A model generated the notes under the pieces. It was not told where the DNA came from, did not search any database, and saw only the letters and a program-made list of their open reading frames with translations. This document shows, piece by piece, positions 9,838-20,399 of a stretch of 64,000 nt of DNA (the first letter of the stretch is position 1; every line of letters begins with the position of its first letter). A program made the translations under genes and the position numbers. This DNA is from Capra hircus (lineage: Eukaryota > Chordata > Mammalia > Artiodactyla > Bovidae), in contig NC_030817.1 in NCBI RefSeq assembly GCF_001704415.2, forward strand, positions 57,521,550-57,585,549, given 5' to 3'.

Positions 9838-10885
9838 ATGTATTTAATTTTATTGGAGTATAGTTGATTTAGAATGTTGTGTTAGTCTTGGCTGTGCAGC
9901 ATGGTGATTCAGTTATGCATATACATATATGCATTAAAAAAAAAGGAATTTTTTTGGTTCTTTTTCAGATTATTTTCCCATACAAGTTATTACAGCATAC
10001 TGAGTAGAGTTCTCTGTGGAACTACTGTATAGATCCTTGTTGGTTATCTGTTCTGTTTATAGTCGTGTGTGTGTATTAATCCCTAGCTCTTAATTTATCC
10101 CTTCCCCTGATATCCATCCCCCAACATTTCCTCTTTGGTAACCTTAGGTTTGTTTTCAAAATCTGTGAGTCTTTTTCCATTTTGTAAATAAGTTCATTTA
10201 TATCATTTTTTAAAAATTAGGTTCTTCATATGTGTGAAATAATACGATATTTGATGTTCTCAGTCTGATTTACTTCATGTAATATGAAAATCTCTAGACC
10301 CATCCATGTTAAACTGCAGATGCCATTATTTCATTCTTTTTGATGGCTGAGTAGTATTCTGTTGTGTATGCACCACATCTTTATCCATTCCTCGGCAGAT
10401 GAACATTTAGGTTGTTTCTGTGTCTTGGCTGTTATAAATATTGCTGCAGTGAACATTGAGGTGCATGTAGCTTTTCAAATTATGTTTTTCTTGGGATATA
10501 TGCCCAGGAGTGGGTTTGCTGGATCATATGGTAGTTCTGTTTTTAGTTTTTTAAGGAACCTCAATGCTATTCTCCATAATGGCTGTACCAATTTACACTC
10601 CCACCAGTGTGGGAGGATCCATTTTCTCCACATCCTCTTCAGCATTTATTGTTTATAGACATTTTGTTAATGGCTATTCTGATCACTATGAGGAAGCTCA
10701 CTGTATTTTTTGATTTGCATTTCTCCGATAATTAGTGATGCTGAGCAACTTGCGTTTTGGCCATCTGTATGTCTTTTCGGGATAAATGTCTATTTAGATC
10801 TTCTGCCCCCCCCCTTTTTTTTTAATTTGGTGGTTTGTTTGTTTTTTGACACAGAGCTGCATGAACTGTTTGCATTCTTTGGAGA
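9838..10885 (-). mobile_element. L1 3' end, antisense (artiodactyl type)
   Basis: It begins at the antisense 3' UTR ('attggagtatagttgattta', 9853) and runs through 'gatggctgagtagtattctg' (10342), 'gttataaatattgctgcagt' (10431), 'ggatatatgcccaggagtgg' (10494) and 'tttacactcccaccagtgtg' (10592) into the ORF2 C-terminal part. It stops near a C/T run at 10805-10825. The frames are broken and the longest is under 100 codons. This is the typical 5'-truncated state of a dead L1. Confidence 0.88.
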
Positions 10886-11049
10886 TTAAGTAAATATTAA
10901 TGTATTTTATAGTTGACTTTGTCCAGATAAAAGTAAAGATTAATTGAGCCCTATTCTTCTCCAGCAAATAGATTGCAAATGAGTATCCTTTTTCTTTGCT
11001 CCCAGGATTGTTTTGTACTTTATTATGGCACTGACTTGTTTTATTCTGT
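10886..11049. other. no feature recognised
   Basis: A short interval of A+T-rich DNA with nothing identified. Confidence 0.35.
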
Positions 11050-11185
11050 TGTAATTTTTGTTTTTGTTTGATTCCCTCCCCTCCCTTACCTCTCCCATCC
11101 CAGTCTATGAGCTATTTGATAAGGACCAGGACTCTTACTCATCTGTGTATCTCCAATGTCTGGCTTGTAATTGGGCTCTATAAAA
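11050..11185 (+). mobile_element. possible L2 fragment
   Basis: The piece around 'aaggaccaggactcttactc' and 'ctccaatgtctggcttgtaa' resembles the L2 end (dagger motif 'gggcagggactctgtctg... cagtgcctggcac'). It is weak, and the terminal repeat is decayed. Confidence 0.4.
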
Positions 11186-11384
11186 ATTTTTTTAAGATGT
11201 AATAAATTATTTCCTTTAAGTGCTCCTTAGTAGGAGTTGTGAGAAGAATTAAGATTTTTTTTAGCTCAGAGTTATCATGGACATTAGGATTGTCCAGTTG
11301 TTCTGACATGTTTGTTTTGTTTCGTTTATACAGAAGCTTTAAGATACCTTGGTCAAATATGATTTGTTTTGGGGTCCTTCTTTT

Positions 11385-12050
11385 TCAATGATTCTTTTTT
11401 TTTTTACCATTTAGAGAATTTTTGGATTTACATAAAAATTGATAATAGTACAGAGTTCTTATATATCCCAGATTCCTTTACTATTAACATCTTCTATAAT
11501 AATTTATATGGTACATTTATTGCTCTTATTGAAGCAGTATTAAAACATTATTATCAACTAATTTTCTTACTTTATTCAGATTTCATTAGTTTTTGCCGAA
11601 TGTCCTTTTTCTGTTCCAGGATCCCATCCAGGAGATCACATTGCATATAGTTTTTATGTCTCCTCTAATTCCTCCAGCTGTGGAAGTTTCTCAGATTTTC
11701 CTTATTTTTTGTGACCTTGAAAAATTTGTCAAATTTTATAGAATGCCCCTCAGCTGGTATTTATCTGATATTTTTCCTTAAGATTAGACTGGAGTTACAG
11801 TTTTGGAGAAGGATCAGAGCGGTAAAGTGACATTTTCATCCCATTACTTCAAAGGTAATACTGTTTACATGATTTATCACTGTTGATGATGACCGTTTTC
11901 CCCTAGCTGAGATAGGGTTTGTCAGGTTTTTCCACTGTAAAGTTACTCCCCGCCTCCCCATTTCTGTAGTCTTTTGACAGCAGTCACCCTGTATAGCACA
12001 CATTTGAGTCAAAAGTCCAAGTGCTGTCCCTTCTTGAGGACAGAGTAGCT
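11385..12050 (-). mobile_element. old L1 (L1M-type) 3' UTR, antisense
   Basis: The minus strand resembles an old L1 3' UTR type, with the segment around 'ttctgttccaggatcccatc' (11610), 'agaatgcccctcagctggta' (11740) and 'ttccactgtaaagttactcc' (11930). A related copy lies at 50600-51310. It is non-coding, and an overlapping 93-codon frame is chance. Confidence 0.6.
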
Positions 12051-12611
12051 ACATAAATTATTTTGAATTTTTCAGCATGAGTTACTCTGTTATGCTTGTT
12101 TTTCCTTTTCTGTAATGCTTTTTAATGGTGATGGAGGAAGGTGAAAAGGTGCAGGGTGTTCAGTAGAACTTCGTATTTCCTTGCTCCAAGGGTCTTGTCC
12201 CTAGGTTCTTGTTTCTGTAGGTAAAGTCATGATTCTTCAGTTGAGATTATGCTCTATTGATTCTTTGGTTTAGGTTCTTTTTGTTTCACCTCCTTTTGCT
12301 GCCTAGACTATCTTTGAAAATAGTATTAATAAGCCTGTGGAAAACACTGAGAGCTTTGCCTGTGTACCGTGTCCCAAAAAAATATACCTTGGGCTCTGAT
12401 GGTTTCTGAAGAATGAGCTTCAGTTTTAAGGAAGGAAGAAGAGGTTTTATGATTACATATAGCCATACTGCACATGGAAAGAAAATATTTGTTATAGTGC
12501 TTTAGGAGTCAGAAATTAAGATCTACTGGAGTGAATAAAAGAAGGTATATCCTCACTTTTCCTTAAATGTTTGTATCTGGTATAGGACTGAAATATAACA
12601 ATAGTGACTAT
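12051..12611. other. no feature recognised
   Basis: About 0.56 kb without recognised repeats, RNA genes or a plausible exon. Confidence 0.4.
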
Positions 12612-12830
12612 TCCACTAGTACAGTCCATTAGTTTAGGGCCGTGGGTTTTAGAGTGTGGGCCCCAGATCAACGGTGTCCCCATCATGTGGAAGCCTGTGA
12701 GAAATGCAGATTTCCATGCTCATCCCAGAGCTACCATCCTGGAAGCTCTAGCAGTGAGGCCTTGCAGCCTGTCTGTCTTAAGGCCCCTAGCCCTGCATGA
12801 TTCTGATACCCTGTGAGGTTTGAGTATCTG
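12612..12830 (+). mobile_element. MER5A-like hAT element
   Basis: The layout follows the non-autonomous hAT MER5 type: 'agtgtgggccccagatcaac' (12652), 'gagaaatgcagatttccatg' (12699), then 'ctctagcagtgaggccttgc' and 'gcatgattctgataccctgt' (12795). The terminal inverted repeats are decayed. The 70-codon frame over it is fortuitous. Confidence 0.5.
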
Positions 12831-13021
12831 TCTGGTTCATTGAGTGTGAATAGTAGCCTGAAGAGCAGTTCTTAGGGGAGACTGGCTGTGTGTAGCATTT
12901 GCTTTTCCTACAGAGGCATGAAAAATCTTTCTTCGTTTAATCAGAATGTCTGATATCTGAGATGTTAGTTTATATTTTCTTCCCTTAAGATCATATTTAC
13001 TGAACTGCTGTATCTCTAACA
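12831..13021. other. no feature recognised
   Basis: A short unassigned interval. Confidence 0.35.
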
Positions 13022-13800
13022 GTGGTTGGCAGACCACAGACTACAGGTCAAATCGGAGACACCCCCTGTTTTTGTAGTCTAAGAATGGTTTTAACATTTT
13101 TTTGAAAAAACAGCTTTATTTACATATAATTCACATAACATAAACTTCAGCCATTTAGAACATTCAATTAAATGATTTTAGAATTGAATAGTTTACCACT
13201 ACGTAATTTTATAGTGTTTTATCACCCCCAAAACAAGCATAGTACCCTTTAGCATTCAGACCCATTTTTGCCAACCCTCACCCTACCCTAGCCACTCTAA
13301 CCCAAGGTAACCACTAATCTACTTTCTGTCTGTGTAAATTTACCTATTTTGGACATTTCATATAAATGAAATCACACAGTAAATATGTGATATTCTGGGA
13401 CTAGCTTTTTCCGCTTAGCATAATGTTTTCAAAGGTCATTCATATTATAGTCTCAATACTTTCTTCCTATTGCTAAATAGTATTCCATCGTGTGGGTACA
13501 TCACATCTTATTTATCTATTCATCAGTTAATAGACATTTGGGTTGATTTTTACATTTTTAAATGGTGAAAAAAAATAAAAACTATTTTGTGATATGAAAA
13601 TTATAGGAAATTCAAATTGTCCATAAATAATATTTATTGATACACAGCCGTACCTACCCCTTTGATGTATTGTCTGTGGCTGTTTTCATGCTACAGTGGG
13701 AGAATTGACTAGTGACAGACTGTACAGTCTTCAAAGCTTAGAATATTTACTATTTGGCCCTTTGGAGAATAGGTTTGTAAACAGTATTTCTCAACCTTTT
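13022..13800 (-). mobile_element. MER20-like hAT element, split by an L1
   Basis: 13022-13083 ('ggttggcagaccacagacta', 'cccctgtttttgtagtcta') and 13565-13800 ('ttgatacacagccgtaccta', 'tgtattgtctgtggctgttt', 'gaatatttactatttggccc', then 'taggtttgtaaac') form the two halves of a non-autonomous hAT (Charlie-group) transposon. The insertion between them is an L1. The family label rests on memory of the consensus: MER20 is favoured, and a longer relative is possible. Confidence 0.6.
13088..13562 (-). mobile_element. L1 3' end, antisense, inside the hAT element
   Basis: A 5'-truncated L1 read antisense. It has 'tttacatataattcacataa' (13120, 3' UTR), 'taaccactaatctactttct' (13309), 'tataaatgaaatcacacagt' (13361) and 'tattccatcgtgtgggtaca' (13481). 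It ends near 'gacatttgggttgattttta'. A/T-rich target sequence on both sides hides an exact duplication. Confidence 0.75.
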
Positions 13801-14589
13801 TCTTCATGATTGTTTCCTAAGGAGCCTTTTTTGATACTTTTTTCCCTACTTGCCTTCCTCCCCATGACATTTTAATACCAGAGATTGCTATATCTCTTTG
13901 TATATTGATGCCTTGGTGGAACACAAACTGTTACAATAATATCTTTTTTTTTTTTGTCAGGAATGATATCACCCTAATTGAGAGCGATACTCTAGAGCAG
14001 TGTTCTGGTTAGGTTAATATTCCTTTGTTACAGTAGGAGGTGAAAATTTTTTTCAGATCGGTTATATTTCTCTCAGAACTGTTTCTAATGTTGAGGTATT
14101 TAAGTATTATGTTATGATCAACTGTTAGATCTCTAAGCTGTGTGAGCATAGAACACAAGATATTACCATATTGATATTTCTAAATTTGGGGAAATTTTGA
14201 TGATTCTTCATCAAAATACTGCTTTTGATATTTATAATATATCAAAACAAAGGCTTTTGCTTTAGTTCATATTAATAGGTTGGTTTATTAGATTATCAAT
14301 GTTTATTAGTAAATTTGACTATAGGCAGAGGCTGGAGATTTTAATTTTTTTAAATTTTGTCTGTAAAGAGAAGACTTTATTACCAGTTGGTTTGTGATGT
14401 TAGCTCTCTGCATTTCTCCTATGCCTTATAATTCATTACAGGAAAATTCTTTTATCTTCCCCCATCCTCATCTTCTTTTCTTCCCTAGAGTGTATGTTCT
14501 TGGAGAGGTAGGAATATGAAGGGCTTTATGCAGATTTGAAGGCGGGAGAGAGGAAGGCTGGTCAAAATAGGAGATCTGTTTACAATTTA
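13801..14589. other. no feature recognised
   Basis: About 0.8 kb of A+T-rich sequence with a T run near 13947. No family or frame of note. Confidence 0.4.
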
Positions 14590-15290
14590 CTTTGTAAATT
14601 GGAGCAGTCACTGTGGAGAACAGTATGGAAGTTCTTCAAAAAACTAAAAATAGACTTGCCATATGATGCTGCAATACCAGTCCTGGGCATATATCCAGAC
14701 AAAACTCTTAATTCAGAAAGATATGTGGACTCCAGTGTTCATAGCAGCACTGTTTACAATAATCATGATGTGGAAGTAACCTAAATATTCATTGACTGAT
14801 GAATAGATAAAGATGTGGAATATTACTCAGCCATAAAAAGGAAAGAAATAATGCCGTTTGCAGCAACATGGATGGACCTAGAATTATCATATTAAGTGAA
14901 GTAAGTCAGATAGAGAAAGACAAATATCATATGATAGCACTTATATGGAATCTAAAAAAATGAAACAAGTGAACTTATTTACAAAACAAAGACTCATAGA
15001 CAGAAAATAAATCTGGTTACCAAAGAAAGGACAGGGGGAGAGATACAGTAGGAGTTTGGGATTAACAGCTAGCTATACACTGCTATACATCAAAATAGAT
15101 AAACAACAGAGACCTGTTGTATAGTACAGAGGACTATATTAAATGTCTTATAGTAATATAAGAAACAAGCTATAATGGAAAAGAATCTGAAAAAAGAATA
15201 GGTGTGTGTGTCTGTGTGGCTGAATCACTTTTCTGTATACCAGAAACTAACAGAACATAAATTAACTATGGTTCAGTTTTTAAAAACGTT
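14590..15290 (+). mobile_element. L1 ORF2 C-terminus and 3' UTR
   Basis: A sense L1 end: 'cactgtggagaacagtatgg' (14610), 'aaaaagg...gccgtttgcagcaacatgga' (14854-14873), 'tgaagtaagtcagatagaga' (14897), 'cagaaactaacagaacataa' (15241), then an A-rich end. The ORF2 reading frame is broken by several stops and frameshifts. It is 5'-truncated. Confidence 0.88.
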
Positions 15291-16244
15291 TTTTAAAAAA
15301 GATTCTAATTTAAAGCAATAGCACACTGATGCTAACTATCTCTTTTCTTTTTGTCAATTGTTGATGTCTTTGTGTTTAGTAATCTAGAATAGGCCATTAA
15401 TCTGTATGAAGACAGATATGTTTGTTAAATGTAGATTAAAAAAACTCAAGTCTAGCAGTGAAACAAAATCCAATTTTGTCCCCTTCCTATTTTTTATCAA
15501 ATAGAATATAAGGAAAAGTAGAAAAGAGCTGCATTTCTTTGGAAGGAGAATACTTGGCGGATTGGAACACTGTAAATGCATTACACTGGGATGATAACTG
15601 ATTTCATGGAAAGGGAATTGTTATCCAGATGGAATCTCTTCTCTTTGCCCTAGCCTTTTGGGTTCTGCTATTTAGTGAACTGTGACTTTTTTTCTCATCA
15701 GTTTATTTCTTCTCTTTAGATTGTTTCTCTCCTGAGAAAGGTGAGCCCAGAACTTATTCCCCAGTAGGTATTTTCTATGCTATATGAGACTAGGGAAGCT
15801 TTAAAGTGGTCTAAAGCTATCTTTCCTTGGACTTTGAACTTGCCTTACATTATTTATAGGCCTCTTGGGCAAAATTTAAAGTATAATTTTTGCCAGAATT
15901 TACTGGAATTGTTTTACAAGTAGTTGTTTTGAGAAATGGATGAAGCAATGATAACCTGTTTCAGGCTCTTACATCTATCAGAATGTTATTCCTAACGTAA
16001 TATTCCTCTCTGTTATTTTTCACATCATTAATAGAATGTCAGCCCTGTAATTCTGAAAGAATTTAAATATTGTCACCTTTCAAGATTCCATGCACTATAG
16101 TCTAGTACTCATTATATTTTAATCAGCATATCTAAATATCTTTCTACTTAAACTTGATTTTGGTGATGCTTAATGCATATCCATTCAGTTGTTGAATCTG
16201 AAAAAGTGAATTGGCCTAGATTGTCTCCTTTTCGCTTATCCAGA
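15291..16244. other. no feature recognised
   Basis: About 0.95 kb lacking recognised repeats. No exon-like frame is visible. It could be unique host DNA. Confidence 0.4.
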
Positions 16245-16742
16245 GTCAGAAGTCCCGTGAATAACTCCACTTGAAAATATCCTCTCTTTTCCTGTAAGAC
16301 CTACGGTCCTTCAGAGTCCCATCTCTGATTTTTCCTAGTTTCGTCTTCTACCACTCCTCCTCTATTTCAGACATACCAAAATACTTGCAGTTCCCTAGAC
16401 ATGCCATGGGGTTTTGTACCTCCTATTGTTTTATACAGTCGTGCCTTTGTATATAATTTTTTCTCTGCCTAGAATACTTTTCTCTTCCATTGTTGATCAA
16501 ATAACTTCTGAGTCTGCTTCACAAATGAGTGGAAGTTTTACTCTGGAGGGTTTTTTCCAAGACCTCATATTTATTTGTGTTATAGCATTTATCACACCAT
16601 ATTATAAGATCTAATTATCTTTTCCCCGAGACTGTAAGTTTGTTTGAGGGCAGGTATTGTATTATCTTTATCTTAGGCTCCATATTACTTAACACAGCAT
16701 CTGGTTACAAGAAGCTACTCCATAAATGCTCATTGACTGAAT
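16245..16742 (+). mobile_element. L2 LINE, 3' end
   Basis: Good order of L2 landmarks: 'ctgcctagaatacttttctc' (16465), 'ttttttccaagacctcatat' (16551), 'cgagactgtaagtttgtttg' (16627), 'gggcaggtattgtattatct' and the end 'ctccataaatgctcattgac' (16719). The 66-codon frame is chance. Confidence 0.78.
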
Positions 16743-17644
16743 CCAGTCATTGCTCAATGACTGAATGTCAGTCATGTTAAAAAGAAAAACATTTCAATGA
16801 AGCAGACAGGTTTTCAACTTGAGCTTTGAGCCCATTTAAGTAATATTAATTAGACCCAAAGTCCAATGAAATCAAAGGATTTGAAAGCACTTTGGGGCCT
16901 GCTGAAATATAATTTGGTGTGCTCTATACATTTACTGATTTCTGGTATCCAGATTCATGCAGAATGTGATCAGAGTAGATTTTAGACAAATGATGTTGAA
17001 AGTTCTCTTTTCAGGCTGATTTTCATTCCTTTGTATTGAAACAGTAGGCAGTGTTCTCTTTGGTTATAATGAAGGTGTGGGTTTTTCTACTGCCTCAGCT
17101 GAAACCCCTTTACAAGGCCATGGGTCACTGTCATACTTTGCTCAGTTTTCTCAACAGCAATGTCAGGACTAATCCCCTCTCATAAATCCTCTAAGCTGTC
17201 AGCAAACAAACCCCCTCTTACCAGTCTAGCACGAAAGCCATGAGCTAGGAATACAGAGCAGGTACATGATTTATTTAAGGGCAGTTGTTTTTCAGTTTCC
17301 AGATTGCCTGTCAGTGCTTCTTTCTCTGCTGTTGGCCCATCGAGTTGTAGGTGTTGTGCTGGGTAACTCAGGGTGGTGCCTAAATGTTGAACACTTGCAA
17401 GAAAGCTGTGATTTCCCTGTTATGAGACACCTCTGTACCTGTGGTTTCTGCCACTCTGATTAGCAGGTAAAAGAGATTAAGACTGGCTGCTTTCAGGATT
17501 AAGTGAGACTAGAAATCCACTTCTTTCTTAAAGCCTTTGCGTCATTCCTAGAGGTACTTTCAGCTGATTCTTTTGCAACCAAAGCTGCTTGATGAAAGGG
17601 GAAAGGACTGGTATGGTGAGAAGAGGATCCAGATAATCAGGATT
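16743..17644. other. repeat-poor block, possible host regulatory DNA
   Basis: About 0.9 kb between an L2 and an L1, with no recognised transposable element. The composition is more even than in the flanks. It has AT-core words such as 'taatattaattagacc' (16842) that could bind homeodomain-type factors. No long frame is present. Function is inference only. Confidence 0.3.
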
Positions 17645-18400
17645 TTTAAAAATTGTTTGTTGAGGTGTAATATCCATACAATAAAAATCATATATTTCAG
17701 TATACAGACAGATGATTTTTGACAAATGATTGCATCTGTTTAACCATCACCGAAGCCAAGTTGTAGACCATTTTAATTTCTTCAGAAAGTTCCTTTGTTT
17801 CCCTTTGTAATCGGCCTCCTCCCCACAACCAAGCACTAATCTGATTTCTATTTCTATAGATTAGTTTTGCCTGTAAGGAATCATATAGAATTTATTCTTG
17901 TGTGTTCAGCTTCTTCCTCTCAGAATGACATCTTTGAAACTTGTTCTTGTTGTTGTATGTATTAGCAATTTCTTTCTTCTTATTGTCTTATTGTTGAGTA
18001 TTATTTCATTGTATGGATATACCAAAATTTGTTTTTTCACTAACTGAAGAAATTTGAGTTATTTGTAGTATTGGGCTTTTATAATTATATAAAGTTGTGA
18101 ATTGCTTTTTAAGGGTTTCATTTTTCTTGGCTAAATACCTAAAAATGGAATTAACTGGGTCATATGGTAAGTATAATTTAACTTTATAAGAAACTGGCAA
18201 ACGATTAAGTGGTGGCACCATTTTAGACTGTGGCCAGCAATGTGTGAGAGTACTAGTTCCTGCATACCTTTGCTAAAACTTGATATCTCTCTTTTCATTG
18301 TAGCATGCTAGTGGATATGAAGTAGTATTTCATTGTGATTTTAATGTTTGATGCTGTTCTAAATGGTATGTTTTTAATTTAGTACACAGAGATGCAAGTG
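17645..18400 (-). mobile_element. old L1 3' UTR and ORF2 end, antisense
   Basis: It starts with 'gttgaggtgtaatatccata' (17659), passes 'tagattagttttgcctgtaa' (17857) and 'ttgagtattatttcattgta' (17994), then 'aaatggaattaactgggtca' (18143), and fades after 'tttcattgtgattttaatgt' (18329). A dead, diverged copy. Confidence 0.75.
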
Positions 18401-18894
18401 ATTTTTGTATATGACCTTAGAGTCATTTAGGTCTGCTAGCAGTTTTTTCTTTTTGTGTGTGTATTTTTGTTTTAGATTTCCTACATAGACAATCATGGTA
18501 TTACTGTTACACTTACCTTATTCAACTTTAGGCAGTAAGATGAGATCAACATAATCTGGATTTTTGGCTTGTTTAATTTTCTGAATATTTGAAAATATCT
18601 TTTTAGGCCTTTGCAAGCATTTCAGGATGACATAATTGAAGTGTGAACCATGAATATAAAGTGGATAAATAGAGTTGCTGTAATAATGATATGTAGAATT
18701 GGCAAGGCAGATGGTAAAGAAGGCTCTTTTGCTTTTGAAAATTTAGAAGAAAGAAGAAAATTTAGAAAATTCCTGTGTTCTAAAGAACAATGGAATTTGA
18801 CTCTGGCCCAAAAGAAGCACTTCCTAAAACCAGGTTACATCAATTGATATTGGCAGTTCCTCTGGCCATGTGTAAAGCTGTTTACCAATACCTT
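18401..18894. other. no feature recognised
   Basis: Nearly 0.5 kb without an assigned element. A 65-codon, lysine-rich frame at 18650-18847 has no recognised domain and no initiation or splice support. Confidence 0.35.
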
Positions 18895-18970
18895 CATTGG
18901 ACAAATATTAATATTTAGTGAGTGAGTGCCCACCTGGTACTAGGTACTGTTTTGGTACTTGAGATACACT
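18895..18970 (-). mobile_element. L2 3'-end fragment
   Basis: Antisense L2 terminus: 'caaatattaatatttagtga' (18901) and 'gtactaggtactgttttggt' (18937), the complement of the 'cagtgcctggcacatag' region. It is interrupted by a Bov-A SINE. Confidence 0.55.
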
Positions 18971-18971
18971 A

Positions 18972-19108
18972 GGAGAAGGAAATGGCAACCCACTCCAGTG
19001 TTCTTGCCTGGAGAATCCCAGGGACAGAAGAGCCTGGTAGGCTGCCATCTCTGGGGTCGCACAGTCGGACATGACTGAAGCGAGTTAGCAGCAGCAGCAG
19101 CTGCAGCA
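18972..19108 (+). mobile_element. Bov-A monomer SINE
   Basis: A sense Bov-A unit: 'ggagaaggaaatggcaaccc', 'gttcttgcctggagaatccc', 'cagtcggacatgactgaagc', then a (GCA)n tail at 19088-19108. It has no tRNA-like head, so it is either the second unit of a BOV-A2 or a true monomer. Movement is attributed to BovB because it shares that LINE's 3' sequence. Confidence 0.88.
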
Positions 19109-19439
19109 GAGAACAAAATAGTTTTTAAAAAAATGAAAAAACTTGTTTTGACTATTTTCTTGTTGGAGAAATACACGGTAAAATATTAAGCATGAAAATC
19201 TGCCTCTTGGTCTATTTAGAGTGAATAGGGCTTTGGAGAAAAGAGGTAGAGAAAGGGAGTAGGAGTAATACAGGAAGTATGTTGTTTTTAAGACCTTTAT
19301 AGACTACTTGATTAAAACTGGCAAGTTGTCAGATTTATCCTGAAAACCAAGTACTAGGAGAAATATTAGTTTATAATTAATTATTCAGTCAATAATGATC
19401 CTTTGATGAGGATAATCTCAAATTTAGATACATATTCCC
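19109..19439. other. no feature recognised
   Basis: A+T-rich DNA upstream of the transposase relic. It may contain the decayed 5' end of that transposon, but no terminal repeat could be identified. Confidence 0.35.
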
Positions 19440-20160
19440 CTTGTTTTTGTCTCCAACCTAATTGTATTATTTGCAAAGAGTTTTCAGAAATGGTTCTAAG
19501 CAACCTGCACTAATCCCTTGTCACAAAACATCCATTTTCACAGGAAAAGATTTGAATTTTTTCAGCATCTGCAAACACAAAATAGGAAACAAAGGTCATA
19601 GTGTTACACAGTTGCATAGTTGTTCGTTTCATCATCTTGCTTAGAAATGATCACTATTATGTTTGAGATCAGTGAAGAAAAGGAAATAGAAAAGGTGCTA
19701 CTTTTGAGGAATTCTACTTGTGGACATTGTAAAACATCAGATTCCATAAAAACAAAACTTTATCAGATGGCTCTTAAGCCTTGCTTTTCATTATAGATTG
19801 ATGAATCAATAGATGTTAGTAAGTGTGCCCAGTTAATAGTACTGGTTAGAATCCCTGAAGAGAAATTCCTACAACATTGTTTGTTCTCTGCACATCTGTG
19901 GAAGCAAACTACTTGAACTACTCAAAATTGTAAATGAAACCTAATGAAAAAATAAGATATAATGGATATCTGCCCTCAGTTTGTGTAAATGGTAGTGCTG
20001 CATTACGTCAGGAGTTCACCTGGAAACCTTGAACACAAGCGCACAAATTGTTCTATCCAATTTTGCATCAGAGAAACTCAATTTCGCCTGTAGATCTGAC
20101 TTCCATATTAAATTATGTTTTCAAAATGGTGAATCTAATAACTATAACAAGCACTTAAAA
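19440..20160 (+). pseudogene. decayed hAT (Charlie/ZBED-like) transposase
   Basis: Reading forward across stops and shifts gives a recognisable hAT transposase. A BED-finger trace comes first: a C-x2-C pair in PNCIICKEF (19457-19483), followed by a TKHP motif near 19525. After it come KEIEKVLLL (about 19684-19710) and then the catalytic-domain signature IDESIDVS-x2-AQLIVLVRIP (19796-19849), whose first D is in the right place for the hAT catalytic triad. Next is an NGSAALRQEF-like segment near 19988 (equivalent to the 'TDGA-x-AM' motif), and finally FKMVNLIT near 20121. At least five stops or frame changes make it dead. The downstream third with the hAT dimerisation domain is absent, because a MIR begins right after. 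It could be a Charlie element or a domesticated-gene pseudogene. No intron-like gap or poly-A tail supports the latter. Confidence 0.72.
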
Positions 20161-20167
20161 CTGGTAC

Positions 20168-20390
20168 TCACTGAGTTCTAGGGCTGTTGCTAGAAGTTCA
20201 TGTATATTTGCTAATTTAATCACCACAACAAGTTGATGATATAAGTACTATTAATATTAATGCTATCCCCTCTGTAGCTGAGGAAATTAGACACAGAGCT
20301 GTTAGGTAATTTGCCCAGGGTTACATAACTAGGAAGTGGCAGAGCCAAGATTCAAAGCCAGGTAATCTAGTTCCAGAGTCTATACTCGGT
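20168..20390 (-). mobile_element. MIR SINE
   Basis: Antisense MIR with a nearly complete core: 'tttaatcaccacaacaagtt' (20215), 'gctgaggaaattagacacag' (20278), 'ttacataactaggaagtggc' (20321) and 'agagccaagattcaaagcca' (20341). Old and diverged. Confidence 0.85.
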
Positions 20391-20399
20391 GTTTTTGTT

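Noticed and set aside
18650..18847. Lysine-rich 65-codon frame as the start of the nearby transposase
   Set aside because: No motif links it to the hAT domain, and an L2 fragment and a Bov-A lie between them.
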